A DNA stretch of 37,613 nt from Actinomycetes bacterium (GCA_023426375.1 JAFAAV010000004.1:1-37613); one strand, 5' to 3'. Shown: positions 1 through 7,928, numbered from the stretch's first letter. The notes: a model not told the origin generated them from the sequence alone. Made by a program: numbers and translations.

Positions 1-107
1 TTGTGCTCGCGACCGCCGTACAGATTGTGCGCGGCGCGACCGCTGGACGATTCGCGGGCCTGGTTCAGCATGGACTGGGCAGTGGTGGTCAGCGTGTTTT
101 CTTCCAT
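1..107 (-). CDS. Cupin-like protein, N-terminal fragment (cut by window edge)
   Basis: Only the first 35 codons are inside the window; the gene runs leftward off the edge. The start is the ATG read leftward from 107. The peptide begins MEENTLTTTAQSMLNQ and continues with an ARESSSGRAAHNLYGGREH stretch. From memory this matches the start of small actinobacterial cupin-domain proteins, in which a GR-H-x-x-YGG-EH segment precedes the beta barrel, but no metal-binding motif is in view. It is divergent from the cysteine desulfurase gene, with 71 bp between the starts, so the two promoters must share that gap. The family call rests on the N-terminal segment alone. Confidence 0.55.
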   Translation of the reverse strand, partial: MEENTLTTTAQSMLNQARESSSGRAAHNLYGGREH

Positions 108-178
108 AGTCCATTTTGCAGCAGCCCGCCCCCTGGAGTCACGGGCACGACACGTCAGCTAACTCGAGAGGTCTCGCC

Positions 179-1531
179 ATGATGTACCTGGATCACGCAG
201 CCACCTCTGCACCGCGCCGCGAAGTGATCGAGGCAATGTGGCCGTGGCTCACTCAGAATTTCGGCAACGCCTCCAGCCACCATGAACGCGGTCAGCGCGC
301 CGCTCGCGCGCTGGACGATGCCCGCGAGCGCATCGCGACCGTCCTGGGAGTCGGCCCGAGCGAAATCATCTTCACGTCCGGCGGCACCGAGGCCGACAAT
401 CTGGCGGTCAAGGGCATCGCGCTGGCCCGCCGGGAGCGGCGGCCGGAGTTGAATCGGGTCCTGGTGAGCTCCATCGAGCACGACGCCGTTCTGGAATCCG
501 CCCGCGCACTCGCCCAGTTCGACGGCTTCACCGCGGTCGAATTGCCCGTTGATTCGGCTGGTTTCGTCTCCCCCGATACCTTCCGCGAGGCCTTGATTGG
601 CGACGACGCCGCTCGGCCCACATCCGGTGATACCTCTCGTTCCAGCTCGGTGGCCGTGGCGTCCGTGATGCTCGCGAACAACGAGGTGGGAACTGTGCAG
701 AACATCCCCGAGCTCGCGCGAATTGCCGCGGAGTACGGGGTTCCTCTGCACACCGATGCCGTCCAAGGCGCGGCGACCCTTCCGTTGGACGTCAACGCCC
801 TGGGTATCAGCGCGCTGACCCTGGCGGGCCACAAGCTCGGCACCCCGCAGGGCATTGGCCTGTTATGGGTCAAACGCGGCACTCCCCTGCGCACGCTCAT
901 GAGCGGCGGCGGGCACGAGCGCGGACGCCGCTCCGGAACCTCCAACGTGGCCGGTGCCGTGGGGCTAGCCACTGCCCTCGAGCTGGCCGAGCGGGAACGA
1001 GAGGAATACGCAACCCGTGTCACCGCCCTCCGTGACCGACTGATGGACGGCATCCTCGGGGCCGTGCCTGGCGCACTCCTGACCGGTCCGGATCCGCGTG
1101 AAACAGTGCATCTCCAGGAAACCGACGTCGCGGCCGACGCGACCCCGAAAGGCACACACGCGACCGATCCGGACTCCGCAGACATCGCCGCAGGAGCCAG
1201 CGCGGCCAGGGCAACCGCAGCGACGTCGGCGGGGCTGAACGGCACCACGCGCCTACCGAGCAACGCGTCCTTCTGCTTCCCCGGCGTGAACGGGGAGACC
1301 GTGCTCGTGGACCTGGAGAATCAGGGAGTGCTGGTCTCGTCCGGATCCGCGTGTGCCACGGGATCTTCGGAACCGTCCCACGTGCTCACGGCCATGGGGA
1401 TTCCCGCCGAGGTGGCCACCACGTCTGTGCGGTTCAGCCTTGGCCGCGAGACCACCGAGGCCGACATCGACCACGCAATCCGTGCCACCGCGCAGATCAT
1501 CGCGGATCTGCGAGGCCAACCCGCATTCTGA
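179..1531 (+). CDS. Cysteine desulfurase (NifS/IscS family, PLP-dependent)
   Basis: Transfers sulfur from L-cysteine to an active-site cysteine for Fe-S cluster or thio-cofactor assembly in the cytoplasm. Visible family marks are the YLDHAAT start, the SGGTEADN PLP loop, MLANNEVG, the PLP lysine K219 in AGHKLGTPQG, and the catalytic cysteine C392 in SSGSACATGS. I chose the ATG at 179 because GAGAGG lies 7 bases upstream; an in-frame start at 116 would add 21 residues unlike the family. At 450 aa it is longer than the usual 380-400. The extra length is two low-complexity insertions: about 15 residues before VAVASVMLANN, and about 50 Ala/Thr/Asp-rich residues before RLPSNASFCFPG. The first insertion contains an exact copy of the 12-mer repeat, encoding DDAA. 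No scaffold or mnmA gene is adjacent, so the downstream pathway is open. Confidence 0.93.
   Translation: MMYLDHAATSAPRREVIEAMWPWLTQNFGNASSHHERGQRAARALDDARERIATVLGVGPSEIIFTSGGTEADNLAVKGIALARRERRPELNRVLVSSIEHDAVLESARALAQFDGFTAVELPVDSAGFVSPDTFREALIGDDAARPTSGDTSRSSSVAVASVMLANNEVGTVQNIPELARIAAEYGVPLHTDAVQGAATLPLDVNALGISALTLAGHKLGTPQGIGLLWVKRGTPLRTLMSGGGHERGRRSGTSNVAGAVGLATALELAEREREEYATRVTALRDRLMDGILGAVPGALLTGPDPRETVHLQETDVAADATPKGTHATDPDSADIAAGASAARATAATSAGLNGTTRLPSNASFCFPGVNGETVLVDLENQGVLVSSGSACATGSSEPSHVLTAMGIPAEVATTSVRFSLGRETTEADIDHAIRATAQIIADLRGQPAF
602..613 (+). repeat. 12-mer repeat GACGACGCCGCT, copy 1 (exact)
   Basis: Lies inside the cysteine desulfurase gene, in frame as Asp-Asp-Ala-Ala within a low-complexity insertion that the family normally lacks. 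One of eleven copies in the window. Confidence 0.8.
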
Positions 1532-1641
1532 TCAACGGTACGACCCGGATTTGTGCCGGACTCGGCACTACCGTCGATCAGTCCGCACGGCCTCTAGCGC
1601 CACCGCGTGGCAGGTCAAGGCAGGTCGAGCTTGGAGAACAC

Positions 1642-2619
1642 CTACGGCTTGACCTCGTACGGCGGGGTCTCGCCGCGGGCCATGGCCACGGCGTTCTCCG
1701 CGGCCTTGCGCGCCATGCCCGCACGGGAACCGACCTCGGCGGAACCCACGTGCGGTAGCAGGAAGGCGTTGGGAAGTTCAGCCAGGCCGTCCGCCATAGC
1801 GGGTTCGTTCTCGAACACGTCCAATCCGGCGGCGAAGATTTCGCCCTCCCGCAACGCCTGAACCAATGCGTTTTCATCAACTACGGGTCCGCGGGCGGTA
1901 TTCACCAGCACCGCGGTGGACTTCATCCGTCGCAGCACGTCCGCGTCAATGAGGTGAGTGGTCTCATCCGTGAGCGGCACATGCAGCGAGATGTAGTCGC
2001 TCGTCTCGATCAGCTCCTCCCACGGAACCTGGGTCACGTGTCCGGCCAGATCGCCCAGCTCGTCGTCGGACACCGGACGGTCGTGCGGCGGGCGCTGCGT
2101 GAAGATCACCTTCATGCCGAAACCCAGGGCGCGGTGGGCCATCGCCTTACCGATCCGGCCCATGCCCGCGATACCCAGCGTGGCACCGGTGATGTCCTGG
2201 CCGACCAGCAAGTTGGGCCCGATGCCCGTGAACTTCCCGTCCCGTAGATACTCGGACGCCTCGTGTGCACGGCGGGCCGCACCCAGCAGCAGGAGCATCG
2301 CGGTGTTGGCTGTGGCGTCGTTGAGAACGTCCGGGGTATTGCCCACGGCGATCCCGTGCTCGGCGGCAGCGGCGACATCAATGTTGTTGTAACCCACCGC
2401 GTAGTTGGCGATTCCGCGGATCTTGGCCTGCGCCAGCAGCTCGGCATCAAACTTGTCGGAGACCTGCGGCAGCACCACGTCGTACTCGCCGCTCGTGACG
2501 GCCTCGCGCAGTTCGTCCGCGCTCATGCCGTCCTTGATCACGACGTCGCCCGCCTCCTTCAGGATGGACGGTCCCGGTTCCGGGATCTCACGGGTGACCA
2601 GAAAACGAGGTGTACTCAC
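1642..2619 (-). CDS. D-2-hydroxyacid dehydrogenase (glyoxylate/hydroxypyruvate reductase-like)
   Basis: NAD(P)H-dependent reduction of 2-keto acids such as glyoxylate or hydroxypyruvate; the exact substrate cannot be read from sequence. The protein has 325 aa, typical for the family. It shows the split catalytic domain (NYAVGYNNIDV near residue 75), the Rossmann motif GMGRIG, and the catalytic Arg in NTARG, Glu in ENEP and His in PHVGSA. The start is a GTG read leftward from 2619, supported by GAGGAGAG about 6 bases upstream. It is convergent with the cysteine desulfurase gene (110 bp gap, no convincing hairpin seen) and follows the sodA terminator, so it is probably a single-gene unit. Confidence 0.9.
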   Translation of the reverse strand: MSTPRFLVTREIPEPGPSILKEAGDVVIKDGMSADELREAVTSGEYDVVLPQVSDKFDAELLAQAKIRGIANYAVGYNNIDVAAAAEHGIAVGNTPDVLNDATANTAMLLLLGAARRAHEASEYLRDGKFTGIGPNLLVGQDITGATLGIAGMGRIGKAMAHRALGFGMKVIFTQRPPHDRPVSDDELGDLAGHVTQVPWEELIETSDYISLHVPLTDETTHLIDADVLRRMKSTAVLVNTARGPVVDENALVQALREGEIFAAGLDVFENEPAMADGLAELPNAFLLPHVGSAEVGSRAGMARKAAENAVAMARGETPPYEVKP

Positions 2620-2690
2620 AAACTCTCCTCAGGTGTGCGAACGGCTCTGCGGCGGAAGCGTCTTGGTGGTGTGGAGCGGAAGTGACCGAG

Positions 2691-2702
2691 AGCGGCGTCG
2701 TC
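2691..2702 (-). repeat. 12-mer repeat GACGACGCCGCT, copy 2 (exact, minus strand)
   Basis: Intergenic, between the sodA terminator and the start of the hydroxyacid dehydrogenase gene. It shares the GCC extension on its 5' side with the copies at 19406 and 22526. Confidence 0.8.
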
Positions 2703-2737
2703 GGCCGGGACGATCGAAAGTGCCCGCTCTGGGAACG

Positions 2738-2779
2738 CGAAACCCCGCGCGGCCATCAACGGCGCCGTGCGGGGTTTCG
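2738..2779 (-). terminator. Intrinsic terminator of sodA
   Basis: Two 16-nt arms, CGAAACCCCGCGCGGC and GCCGTGCGGGGTTTCG, pair with one wobble position around a 10-nt loop, about 40 bp past the sodA stop. There is no long U tract, only the UUU inside the stem end, as is common in GC-rich actinobacteria. Confidence 0.8.
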
Positions 2780-2819
2780 AAACACCTCACAAGGTGGAGG
2801 TGGGGGCGTAGAGCCTCAA

Positions 2820-3440
2820 TCAGATGAGGGACTTGGCGCCGGTGCGAGCCTTCTCGAAGCGCTCGGCCACGTCTGCCCAGTTGACGATGTTCCAGAAGGC
2901 CTTGACGTAGTCAGCCTTGACGTTCTGGTAGTCCAGGTAGAAGGCGTGCTCCCACATGTCCAGCTGCAGCAGCGGGATGGTGGCAACGGGAACGCCGTTC
3001 TGCTGGTCGTACATCTGCTCGATGACCAGGTTGCCGGCGATGGGCTCGTAAGCCAGGATGGCCCAGCCGGAGCCCTGAATGGTGGTGGCAACCGCGGTGA
3101 ACTGATCGCGGAAAGCATCGAAGGAGCCGAAGAAGTTGTCGATGGCTGCTGCGAGCTCGCCCTCGGGCTTGTCGCCACCCTCCGGGGAGAGGTTCTTCCA
3201 GAAGATGGAGTGGTTGATGTGGCCACCCAGGTTGAACTGGAGATCCTTGGAGAGCTTGGCAGCGCCTGCAGCGTCACCGTTGGCGCGGGCCTCTTCCATC
3301 TTCTCCAGTGCAGTGTTGGCACCGGTCACGTAGGTGTTGTGGTGCTTGTCGTGGTGCAGCTGCATGATCTGAGCCGAGATGTGGGGCTCGAGAGCGGCGT
3401 AGTCATACGGGAGATCGGGCAGAGTGAACTTTTCAGCCAC
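2820..3440 (-). CDS. sodA: Superoxide dismutase, Fe/Mn family
   Basis: Converts superoxide to hydrogen peroxide and oxygen in the cytoplasm. It is a full-length 206-residue protein. Metal ligands are H29 (in LHHDKHHNTYV), H77 (NHSIFW), and D161 and H165 (LDMWEHAFYLDY). Around residue 147 it has QQN where mycobacterial iron enzymes have HQ; this Gln position is typical of Mn-preferring enzymes, so manganese is the better guess, but metal choice needs assay. The start is GTG, with GGAAGGA about 9 bases upstream. It stands alone: its own terminator lies downstream, and the GNAT gene starts about 145 bp away on the other strand. Confidence 0.96.
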   Translation of the reverse strand: MAEKFTLPDLPYDYAALEPHISAQIMQLHHDKHHNTYVTGANTALEKMEEARANGDAAGAAKLSKDLQFNLGGHINHSIFWKNLSPEGGDKPEGELAAAIDNFFGSFDAFRDQFTAVATTIQGSGWAILAYEPIAGNLVIEQMYDQQNGVPVATIPLLQLDMWEHAFYLDYQNVKADYVKAFWNIVNWADVAERFEKARTGAKSLI

Positions 3441-3585
3441 AGTGAATCATCCTTCCTAGCGCTTGGCGTTGATATTTCCACCTAACGCCAGGGCCCTCGA
3501 CAGGGTCAAGAAGGTTCAGCCACTAGCGTAGGAAAGGTACTTTCCGAGTCATAAGTTGTCATGTGGATGTCTTATTCTCGTGTGC

Positions 3586-4131
3586 GTGCCTGATTCACTC
3601 GAAGAACTCCGACCCACACCCGGCCCCATCGTCGCGGCGCGTGAAGAGCACGCCCAGGGCATCGTGGACCTCCGCAACCGCATTGCCAGATGGCTTCAGG
3701 GGCGCGGCATCGACCAGTGGCGCGAAGGTGAATTCGACCCGGCTGATGTCGCCCAGGAAATCCGCCGCGGCGAATGGTCCGTGATCGAATCCCCCGAGGA
3801 CCCCACTGTGGTGCTCGCCAGTGTGCAGGTGCTGTGGGAGGACCTGCGGATCTGGGGCAAGCAGGAAGTGCCCGCCGGATACGTGCACGGGGTGGCGGTG
3901 GATCGTTCGCTGCGCGGAACCGGAACCGGGCCGGCGCTGATCCGACATGCCGAGAAAGTCACGCGGGGCTCGGGACGTTCAGTGGTGCGCTTGGACTGCG
4001 ACGTGAACAGCCCTCGGCTGGCCAAGTTCTACCAGGGGCTGGGATACGAGCCGCGCGGAACGCAGGATTTCTACGTGGCCCACCAGGATTTTCATGTCAC
4101 GGTGCTGCGTCACGAACTCCGGCTGAGCTGA
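3586..4131 (+). CDS. GNAT-family N-acetyltransferase
   Basis: Probably moves an acetyl group from acetyl-CoA to a small molecule or protein; the substrate is unknown. About 181 aa. The acetyl-CoA binding loop is in VDRSLRGTGTGPALIRHAEK, a variant of the R/Q-x-x-G-x-G/A motif, followed by VRLDCDVNSPRLAKFYQGLGYEPRG, the typical C-terminal N-x-x-A-x-x-x-Y-x-x-x-GF/Y region. The start is uncertain. I used the GTG at 3586, since TATTCT about 8 bases upstream would suit a leaderless transcript. GTG at 3580 and TTG at 3556 are alternatives, and none has a clear ribosome binding site. It is convergent with the SRPBCC gene, 30 bp away. Confidence 0.85.
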   Translation: MPDSLEELRPTPGPIVAAREEHAQGIVDLRNRIARWLQGRGIDQWREGEFDPADVAQEIRRGEWSVIESPEDPTVVLASVQVLWEDLRIWGKQEVPAGYVHGVAVDRSLRGTGTGPALIRHAEKVTRGSGRSVVRLDCDVNSPRLAKFYQGLGYEPRGTQDFYVAHQDFHVTVLRHELRLS

Positions 4132-4161
4132 GCCCGCGTTCATGGCTCCGGGCCGGACGGG

Positions 4162-4674
4162 TTACTTCAGCGACTCCAACCGGGGCTCGTCCGGCGTAAG
4201 GTTCGACGCCGCCCGGTAGCGTTGCGCGCCAGTCTCCAGCAGGTGCTTCAAATTCTTGTTGTCATCGCGTGACTGGTTCTGGAAGCTGCGCTCCACCAGC
4301 CGCTTGATGAACTGCTTGTTCTTGGGAACGTACAGCCGGTACCGGCAGGTCAGCCGGGTACTGCCGTGATCCTCGGCCCACTCGTACGTGGTGTCGATGA
4401 AGAACAGGCCCTTGGTGGTGCGGTAGGCCAGGGTCTCACCGGGGATGTATTGCGACACGATCTGGATGTAGTCGAAGTACAACCCGTATTGGGTGGTCAC
4501 GAAGGACACCGTGGTGCCGGGCTTCATGATCGGATCGGACGTCTCCACGTTTTCTCGCATGCAGGTACGCCACTGCGGCAGCGCCGGTGCATCGACCAAC
4601 ATGCGCTCCACCACATTGGCGGGAACGTGAATGATCAGACGTTCCTCGAACTCAACAATGCTGGACTCAGCCAA
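4162..4674 (-). CDS. SRPBCC-fold protein, copy 1 of a tandem pair
   Basis: A 170-aa soluble protein with the look of the START/Bet v1-like (polyketide cyclase, SRPBCC) fold: an N-terminal strand (FEERLIIHVPANVVERML), a W-containing helix end (LPQWRTC), a central YFDYIQIVSQYIPGETLAYRT segment and a long C-terminal helix (FIKRLVERSFQNQSRDDNKNLKHL). Such proteins bind hydrophobic ligands; no catalytic residues can be assigned. The start is a TTG read leftward from 4674, because AAGGGGA sits 6 bases before it; a GTG at 4710 would add 12 residues but lies upstream of that site. It is a paralogue of the next gene (4786-5277), sharing the FDY and RTTKG blocks, so this is an old tandem duplication. 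Confidence 0.72.
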   Translation of the reverse strand: MAESSIVEFEERLIIHVPANVVERMLVDAPALPQWRTCMRENVETSDPIMKPGTTVSFVTTQYGLYFDYIQIVSQYIPGETLAYRTTKGLFFIDTTYEWAEDHGSTRLTCRYRLYVPKNKQFIKRLVERSFQNQSRDDNKNLKHLLETGAQRYRAASNLTPDEPRLESLK

Positions 4675-4785
4675 TCCAGTTCCCCTTACGTTCGTGTACC
4701 CCTGGGACACGTGCGAATCATGCCCGTCATCGCACGCTTGTGTCCTACTCCAGCTTAGAGGGTGGAACTCTTTACGGCCATGGGG

Positions 4786-5277
4786 TCAGGAAAGGTTCAA
4801 TTTTCCAGTGCCTTTGCTCCTGCGTGGAGAAAACATGTCCCGCATGTTCCGCGCCGCAGTCCGCACGGACCGGCGAGCCACGGCCTGCGTCATGGGTTTC
4901 TTCCACCACAACGCACCCCTCAGGCGGTACATCGCATCCACTGTCACCAGAGTTCCCATCCCCTGCGTCTTCCAGGAGTACTCGATGGTGACCTCCACGA
5001 AACCCTTGGTGGTGCGCTGAACATATGACACACCGGGGGTACGAGAAGCCACGATCATCACGTAGTCGAAGGACAACGGGCCCACCTTGACCGTGAACTC
5101 CATGGCATCACCGACATCCATGGGAGCGCGTGTGTCCGTGGGTGCCGTGAGTTCCAGATCGTTCCACGCAGCAATGGACCAGGGTGCCAAGAGCACACGT
5201 TCGAACTCATCAGCACTCGCGGGGACGAATTCCTGCGTGCTGATGAGAAAACCGTGCGGTATATCCGCTTCGTGCAT
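4786..5277 (-). CDS. SRPBCC-fold protein, copy 2 of a tandem pair
   Basis: A 163-aa protein, colinear with its neighbour at 4162-4674. Shared blocks are FDYVMIVASRTPG against FDYIQIVSQYIPG, an identical RTTKG, and a C-terminal basic helix (AVARRSVRTAARNMRDMF). Outside these blocks identity is low. The ATG start at 5277 has GAGGGAT about 7 bases upstream. There are 111 bp between the copies and no clear terminator, so co-transcription is possible. Its promoter should lie in 5278-5400; GATAAT read leftward from 5373 is a candidate -10. The ligand and role are unknown. Confidence 0.72.
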   Translation of the reverse strand: MHEADIPHGFLISTQEFVPASADEFERVLLAPWSIAAWNDLELTAPTDTRAPMDVGDAMEFTVKVGPLSFDYVMIVASRTPGVSYVQRTTKGFVEVTIEYSWKTQGMGTLVTVDAMYRLRGALWWKKPMTQAVARRSVRTAARNMRDMFSPRRSKGTGKLNLS

Positions 5278-5420
5278 GGTTTATCCCTCGAGTAGATCCC
5301 CAGACGCAGCGTCTCCCACACGGTCGGCCAGCCCACCGGTCCATCCGTGTCTGCCACGTTGATGCCTATTATCTTGACTCAGAATTCTTGGAAGTCCACT
5401 CCGGGCCTGTCCCATAGCGC

Positions 5421-5473
5421 TGTGCACAGGGGTGGAGAAAGTTATCCACAGGTGTGGACAATGCTGTGAATAA
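5421..5473. promoter_or_regulatory. DnaA-box cluster A1
   Basis: TGTGCACAG, then the convergent pair TTATCCACA-GG-TGTGGACAA, then TGTGAATAA. The reverse complement TTGTCCACA is the streptomycete/mycobacterial DnaA box. The 19-nt core TTATCCACAGGTGTGGACA recurs exactly at 7941. Confidence 0.6.
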
Positions 5474-5614
5474 TTCGAAGATGTGTCTGATTGCCACCCG
5501 GAGGGAACATTCGTTCCGATGGAGTTCGGCGAATCTTCAAGGGTTTTCGGACCTCCTCAGTCGAACACGCGTGCATTACAGCGGTGGAATCACAACCGTG
5601 TGAGTTTTCCACGG

Positions 5615-5636
5615 TGTGGACAACTCCTGTGGATAA
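5615..5636. promoter_or_regulatory. DnaA-box tandem pair A2
   Basis: TGTGGACAA and TGTGGATAA in the same orientation, 4 bases apart. Their reverse complements are TTGTCCACA and TTATCCACA. A similar but weaker pair lies at 8043-8064. Confidence 0.55.
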
Positions 5637-5666
5637 CAGGTCTTGGGGGGTGAAAAAGATTCCGAC

Positions 5667-5700
5667 GTAAAAATCCCGCCCGGGCGCCCCGGACGGGATT
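5667..5700 (-). terminator. Intrinsic terminator of the amylosucrase gene
   Basis: The arms AATCCCGCCCGGG and CCCGGACGGGATT pair with one wobble position around a 3-nt loop. Read leftward the hairpin ends in GGGATTTTTAC, giving a proper U tract 18 bp past the stop codon. Confidence 0.9.
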
Positions 5701-5718
5701 CTCTGACATCAACTGGGA

Positions 5719-7728
5719 CTACCAGGCAGTTTTCTCTGCAGCTTTGCGCGGCAATTCCGCGGTTTGCTGTACCGGGATCACGCGAATCCACCAGAAGCTG
5801 TGGGCGTCCAGCAGGATGCCGCTGCGCAGATCGATCGTGCCGTTGCCGTGCAACTCCACACCCGTGGGCAGGAACCCGGAGAGCGTCTCTCCCGTCACGA
5901 ACTGCGACCAATCACTGAAGTTGGCCAGGCACAACACCACGCTGTGCTCCCCGGGGCGTTGATACCCCAGCACGTGTGGATTGTGGGTCTCGAACGGGAT
6001 CAAGCGGGTGCCGTCGAACTCTTCGGTCTGCTGCCGGACGGAGATCATCCGCTGAATGCCCCCGAAGATCCGACCCTGCACCGAGAACAGGTCGTGGCGG
6101 CGTTCGTAATCGGTCGCGGAGTATTCGGGGCGGTGTACCCAGCGGGCATCGTGTGATTTGTCCGGGTTCTCGTCCCAGGTGGGATCGTTGAGCTGCCCCA
6201 CCTCGTCCCCCAGGTAGATCAAGGGAACCCCACCGGTACTCATGGCGAGCGAGTACGCCAGCAGAATGCGGTCCGCAGCCGGGCCCGGTTCGGTCTCCAG
6301 CCCCATGAGCGACGCCGTAGTCCCGCAGATCCGGCAGTCGCCGGTCCGCGGGTTGTCCTGGAATGCCACGCCATTGGCAAAACTGCCCTCGAAGCGACCG
6401 GTGTAGAAACCGTTGAGGAAGCGGCGGTGATCGTGTCCGTTGATCCCCAGCCGAGCGGCGTCCTCGTCAGAGAAAGTCCATCCGATGTCATCGTGGCTGC
6501 GCACGTAATTAACCCACGCGGTGCCTTCGGGAGTGTTGTGCCGCTCGTTGAGCGCCTGTTGCAGCATGGCCACCTTGCGGGTGGCGCTGGCCTCCCACCC
6601 GAGAGCCATTTGCAAGGGGTTGTAGGACAGGACGCACTGATCGGTGTGGATGTAGCGGATGACCTCGTCAGGGTGGACGATGGCCTCGGACTTGAACTCC
6701 ACCGCCGGGGCCGCCAACTTGACCATGGCGTTGAACGCTCGCAGCAGGTCATGAACCTGCGGCTGGGACTCACACGTGGTGCCCAACTGCTTCCAGATGA
6801 AGGCCACGGCATCCAAGCGCAGCACCTGTGCGCCCTGATTCGCCAAGAACAACATCTCTGAGGCCATGGCCCGGAACACGGCGGGGTTGGAGTAGTTCAG
6901 GTCCCACTGAAAACGGTGAAAGGTGGTCCACACCCAGCGCGGGTCCTCTTCGAGTCCGCTCGCCGCTCGCCCAGCGGGGGTGGCGTCCACTCGGGTGAAA
7001 ACTCCCGGGTGGTCATCCGGGAAGATCTCACGCGCAGTCTCCTCGAACTGGGCCGGCACGGTGCGGTCCGGGTAGATCCAATAGAACTGTTCGTAGTACG
7101 AATCCCCTGCTGCGGCAGCCCGGGCCCATTCGTGCTCGTTGGAAGTGTGGTTGAAGACGAAGTCGAGCACCAGAGCAATACCCTCAGCCCGCAGCTCGGC
7201 AGCGAACTCCGCGAGCTCTTCCATGGTGCCCAGTGACGGATCCACCCGCCGGTACGAGGACACCGCGTACCCGCCGTCGGAATTGCCCTCCGGGCATTCG
7301 TACAGCGGCATCAGGTGCAGGTAGTTGAGACCGAGCTCCTTGAAGTACGGGATGCGCTCACGCAAACCCGCAATGGAACCGGCGTAACGATCCACGTAGC
7401 AGACACCGCCCACGGCCTGCCGGGACAAGAACCACGACGGCGCAGCCTCGCGTTCCACGTCCAGCTTCCTGAGATCGTCCGGTCGTTCCGCATAGGAATC
7501 CCACGCAGTGAGCACACTGGCCGCCGCCAAGTCCCAGAAATCGGGGCGCTGTCCGTAGACGGCGCGCAATCCGTTCACGAGTTGACCAGCGTAGGAACTC
7601 AGTCGACGCAGGAAGACCTCACGGTCGGCCGCTGACACTCGGTCATCCTGACTCAAGCGTCGCTTCATGGCACCGATGAGTTCGTCACGGCTCGTGACGG
7701 TCGGGAGGATCATTTCTTGTTGAAACAT
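5719..7728 (-). CDS. ams: Amylosucrase (GH13 sucrose glucosyltransferase)
   Basis: Splits sucrose and adds the glucose to an alpha-1,4-glucan, releasing fructose. The 669-aa protein is close to full amylosucrase length and, from memory, resembles the Neisseria polysaccharea enzyme along its whole length: an N-terminal helical domain, VGGVCYVDRYAG, PLYECPEGNSDGGYAVSSY, FIFNHTSNEHEW-like FVFNHTSNEHEW, FQWDLNYSNP and GGVPLIYLGDEVG. Catalytic residues line up as nucleophile D306 (RLDAVAFIWK), acid/base E348 (FKSEAIVHP) and D413 (SHDDIGW). No signal peptide is seen, so it acts in the cytoplasm and needs sucrose import from elsewhere. The ATG at 7728 is supported by GAGGAG 8-9 bases upstream. It has its own terminator. 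A LacI-like dyad lies upstream at 7865, but no LacI gene or sucrose transporter is adjacent. DnaA-box arrays flank it on both sides. Confidence 0.93.
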   Translation of the reverse strand: MFQQEMILPTVTSRDELIGAMKRRLSQDDRVSAADREVFLRRLSSYAGQLVNGLRAVYGQRPDFWDLAAASVLTAWDSYAERPDDLRKLDVEREAAPSWFLSRQAVGGVCYVDRYAGSIAGLRERIPYFKELGLNYLHLMPLYECPEGNSDGGYAVSSYRRVDPSLGTMEELAEFAAELRAEGIALVLDFVFNHTSNEHEWARAAAAGDSYYEQFYWIYPDRTVPAQFEETAREIFPDDHPGVFTRVDATPAGRAASGLEEDPRWVWTTFHRFQWDLNYSNPAVFRAMASEMLFLANQGAQVLRLDAVAFIWKQLGTTCESQPQVHDLLRAFNAMVKLAAPAVEFKSEAIVHPDEVIRYIHTDQCVLSYNPLQMALGWEASATRKVAMLQQALNERHNTPEGTAWVNYVRSHDDIGWTFSDEDAARLGINGHDHRRFLNGFYTGRFEGSFANGVAFQDNPRTGDCRICGTTASLMGLETEPGPAADRILLAYSLAMSTGGVPLIYLGDEVGQLNDPTWDENPDKSHDARWVHRPEYSATDYERRHDLFSVQGRIFGGIQRMISVRQQTEEFDGTRLIPFETHNPHVLGYQRPGEHSVVLCLANFSDWSQFVTGETLSGFLPTGVELHGNGTIDLRSGILLDAHSFWWIRVIPVQQTAELPRKAAEKTAW

Positions 7729-7864
7729 GGTGCGGTCTCCTCGGTCTCCTCACGCACAACAGATCTGTGAGGTGGTTCCGAGCTCGAGATCCCCCTTGAC
7801 GCCGAGCCCTTTCGGACAATGCCACCATCCGATGAATCGTGGCTTCCCCAGCATAGACACGTTC

Positions 7865-7878
7865 GTTAGTGCGCTAAC
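7865..7878. promoter_or_regulatory. LacI-family-like operator upstream of amylosucrase
   Basis: GTTAGTGCGCTAAC: 5-bp inverted arms around TGCG, 137 bp before the amylosucrase start. Many sugar regulators of the LacI family bind GTTAGCGCTAAC-like dyads with a central CG. The function is inferred and no regulator gene is nearby. A related GTTAG/CTAAC dyad occurs at 20973. Confidence 0.4.
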
Positions 7879-7928
7879 AAGGTGACGCGTACGTGTCGCA
7901 TTCCGTAACCCCAGGTTTACTGCACAGG

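Larger units (their letters stand above)
5278..5718. other. Intergenic region with DnaA-box array A and a terminator
   Basis: A 441-bp gap without a credible gene. Its right end holds the amylosucrase terminator (5667-5700). The middle holds several DnaA-box-like 9-mers: TTATCCACA at 5442-5450, TGTGGACAA at 5453-5461, TGTGAATAA at 5465-5473, TGTGGACAA at 5615-5623 and TGTGGATAA at 5628-5636, plus TGTGCACAG at 5421-5429. The left end carries the probable promoter of the SRPBCC gene. Confidence 0.7.

Noticed and set aside
292..1263. Minus-strand open frame of 323 codons inside the cysteine desulfurase gene
   Set aside because: Ser/Arg/Ala-rich, no motif, fully overlapped by a gene with both catalytic residues.
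1532..1641. A terminator between the convergent cysteine desulfurase and dehydrogenase genes
   Set aside because: No stem longer than a few base pairs could be found by eye.
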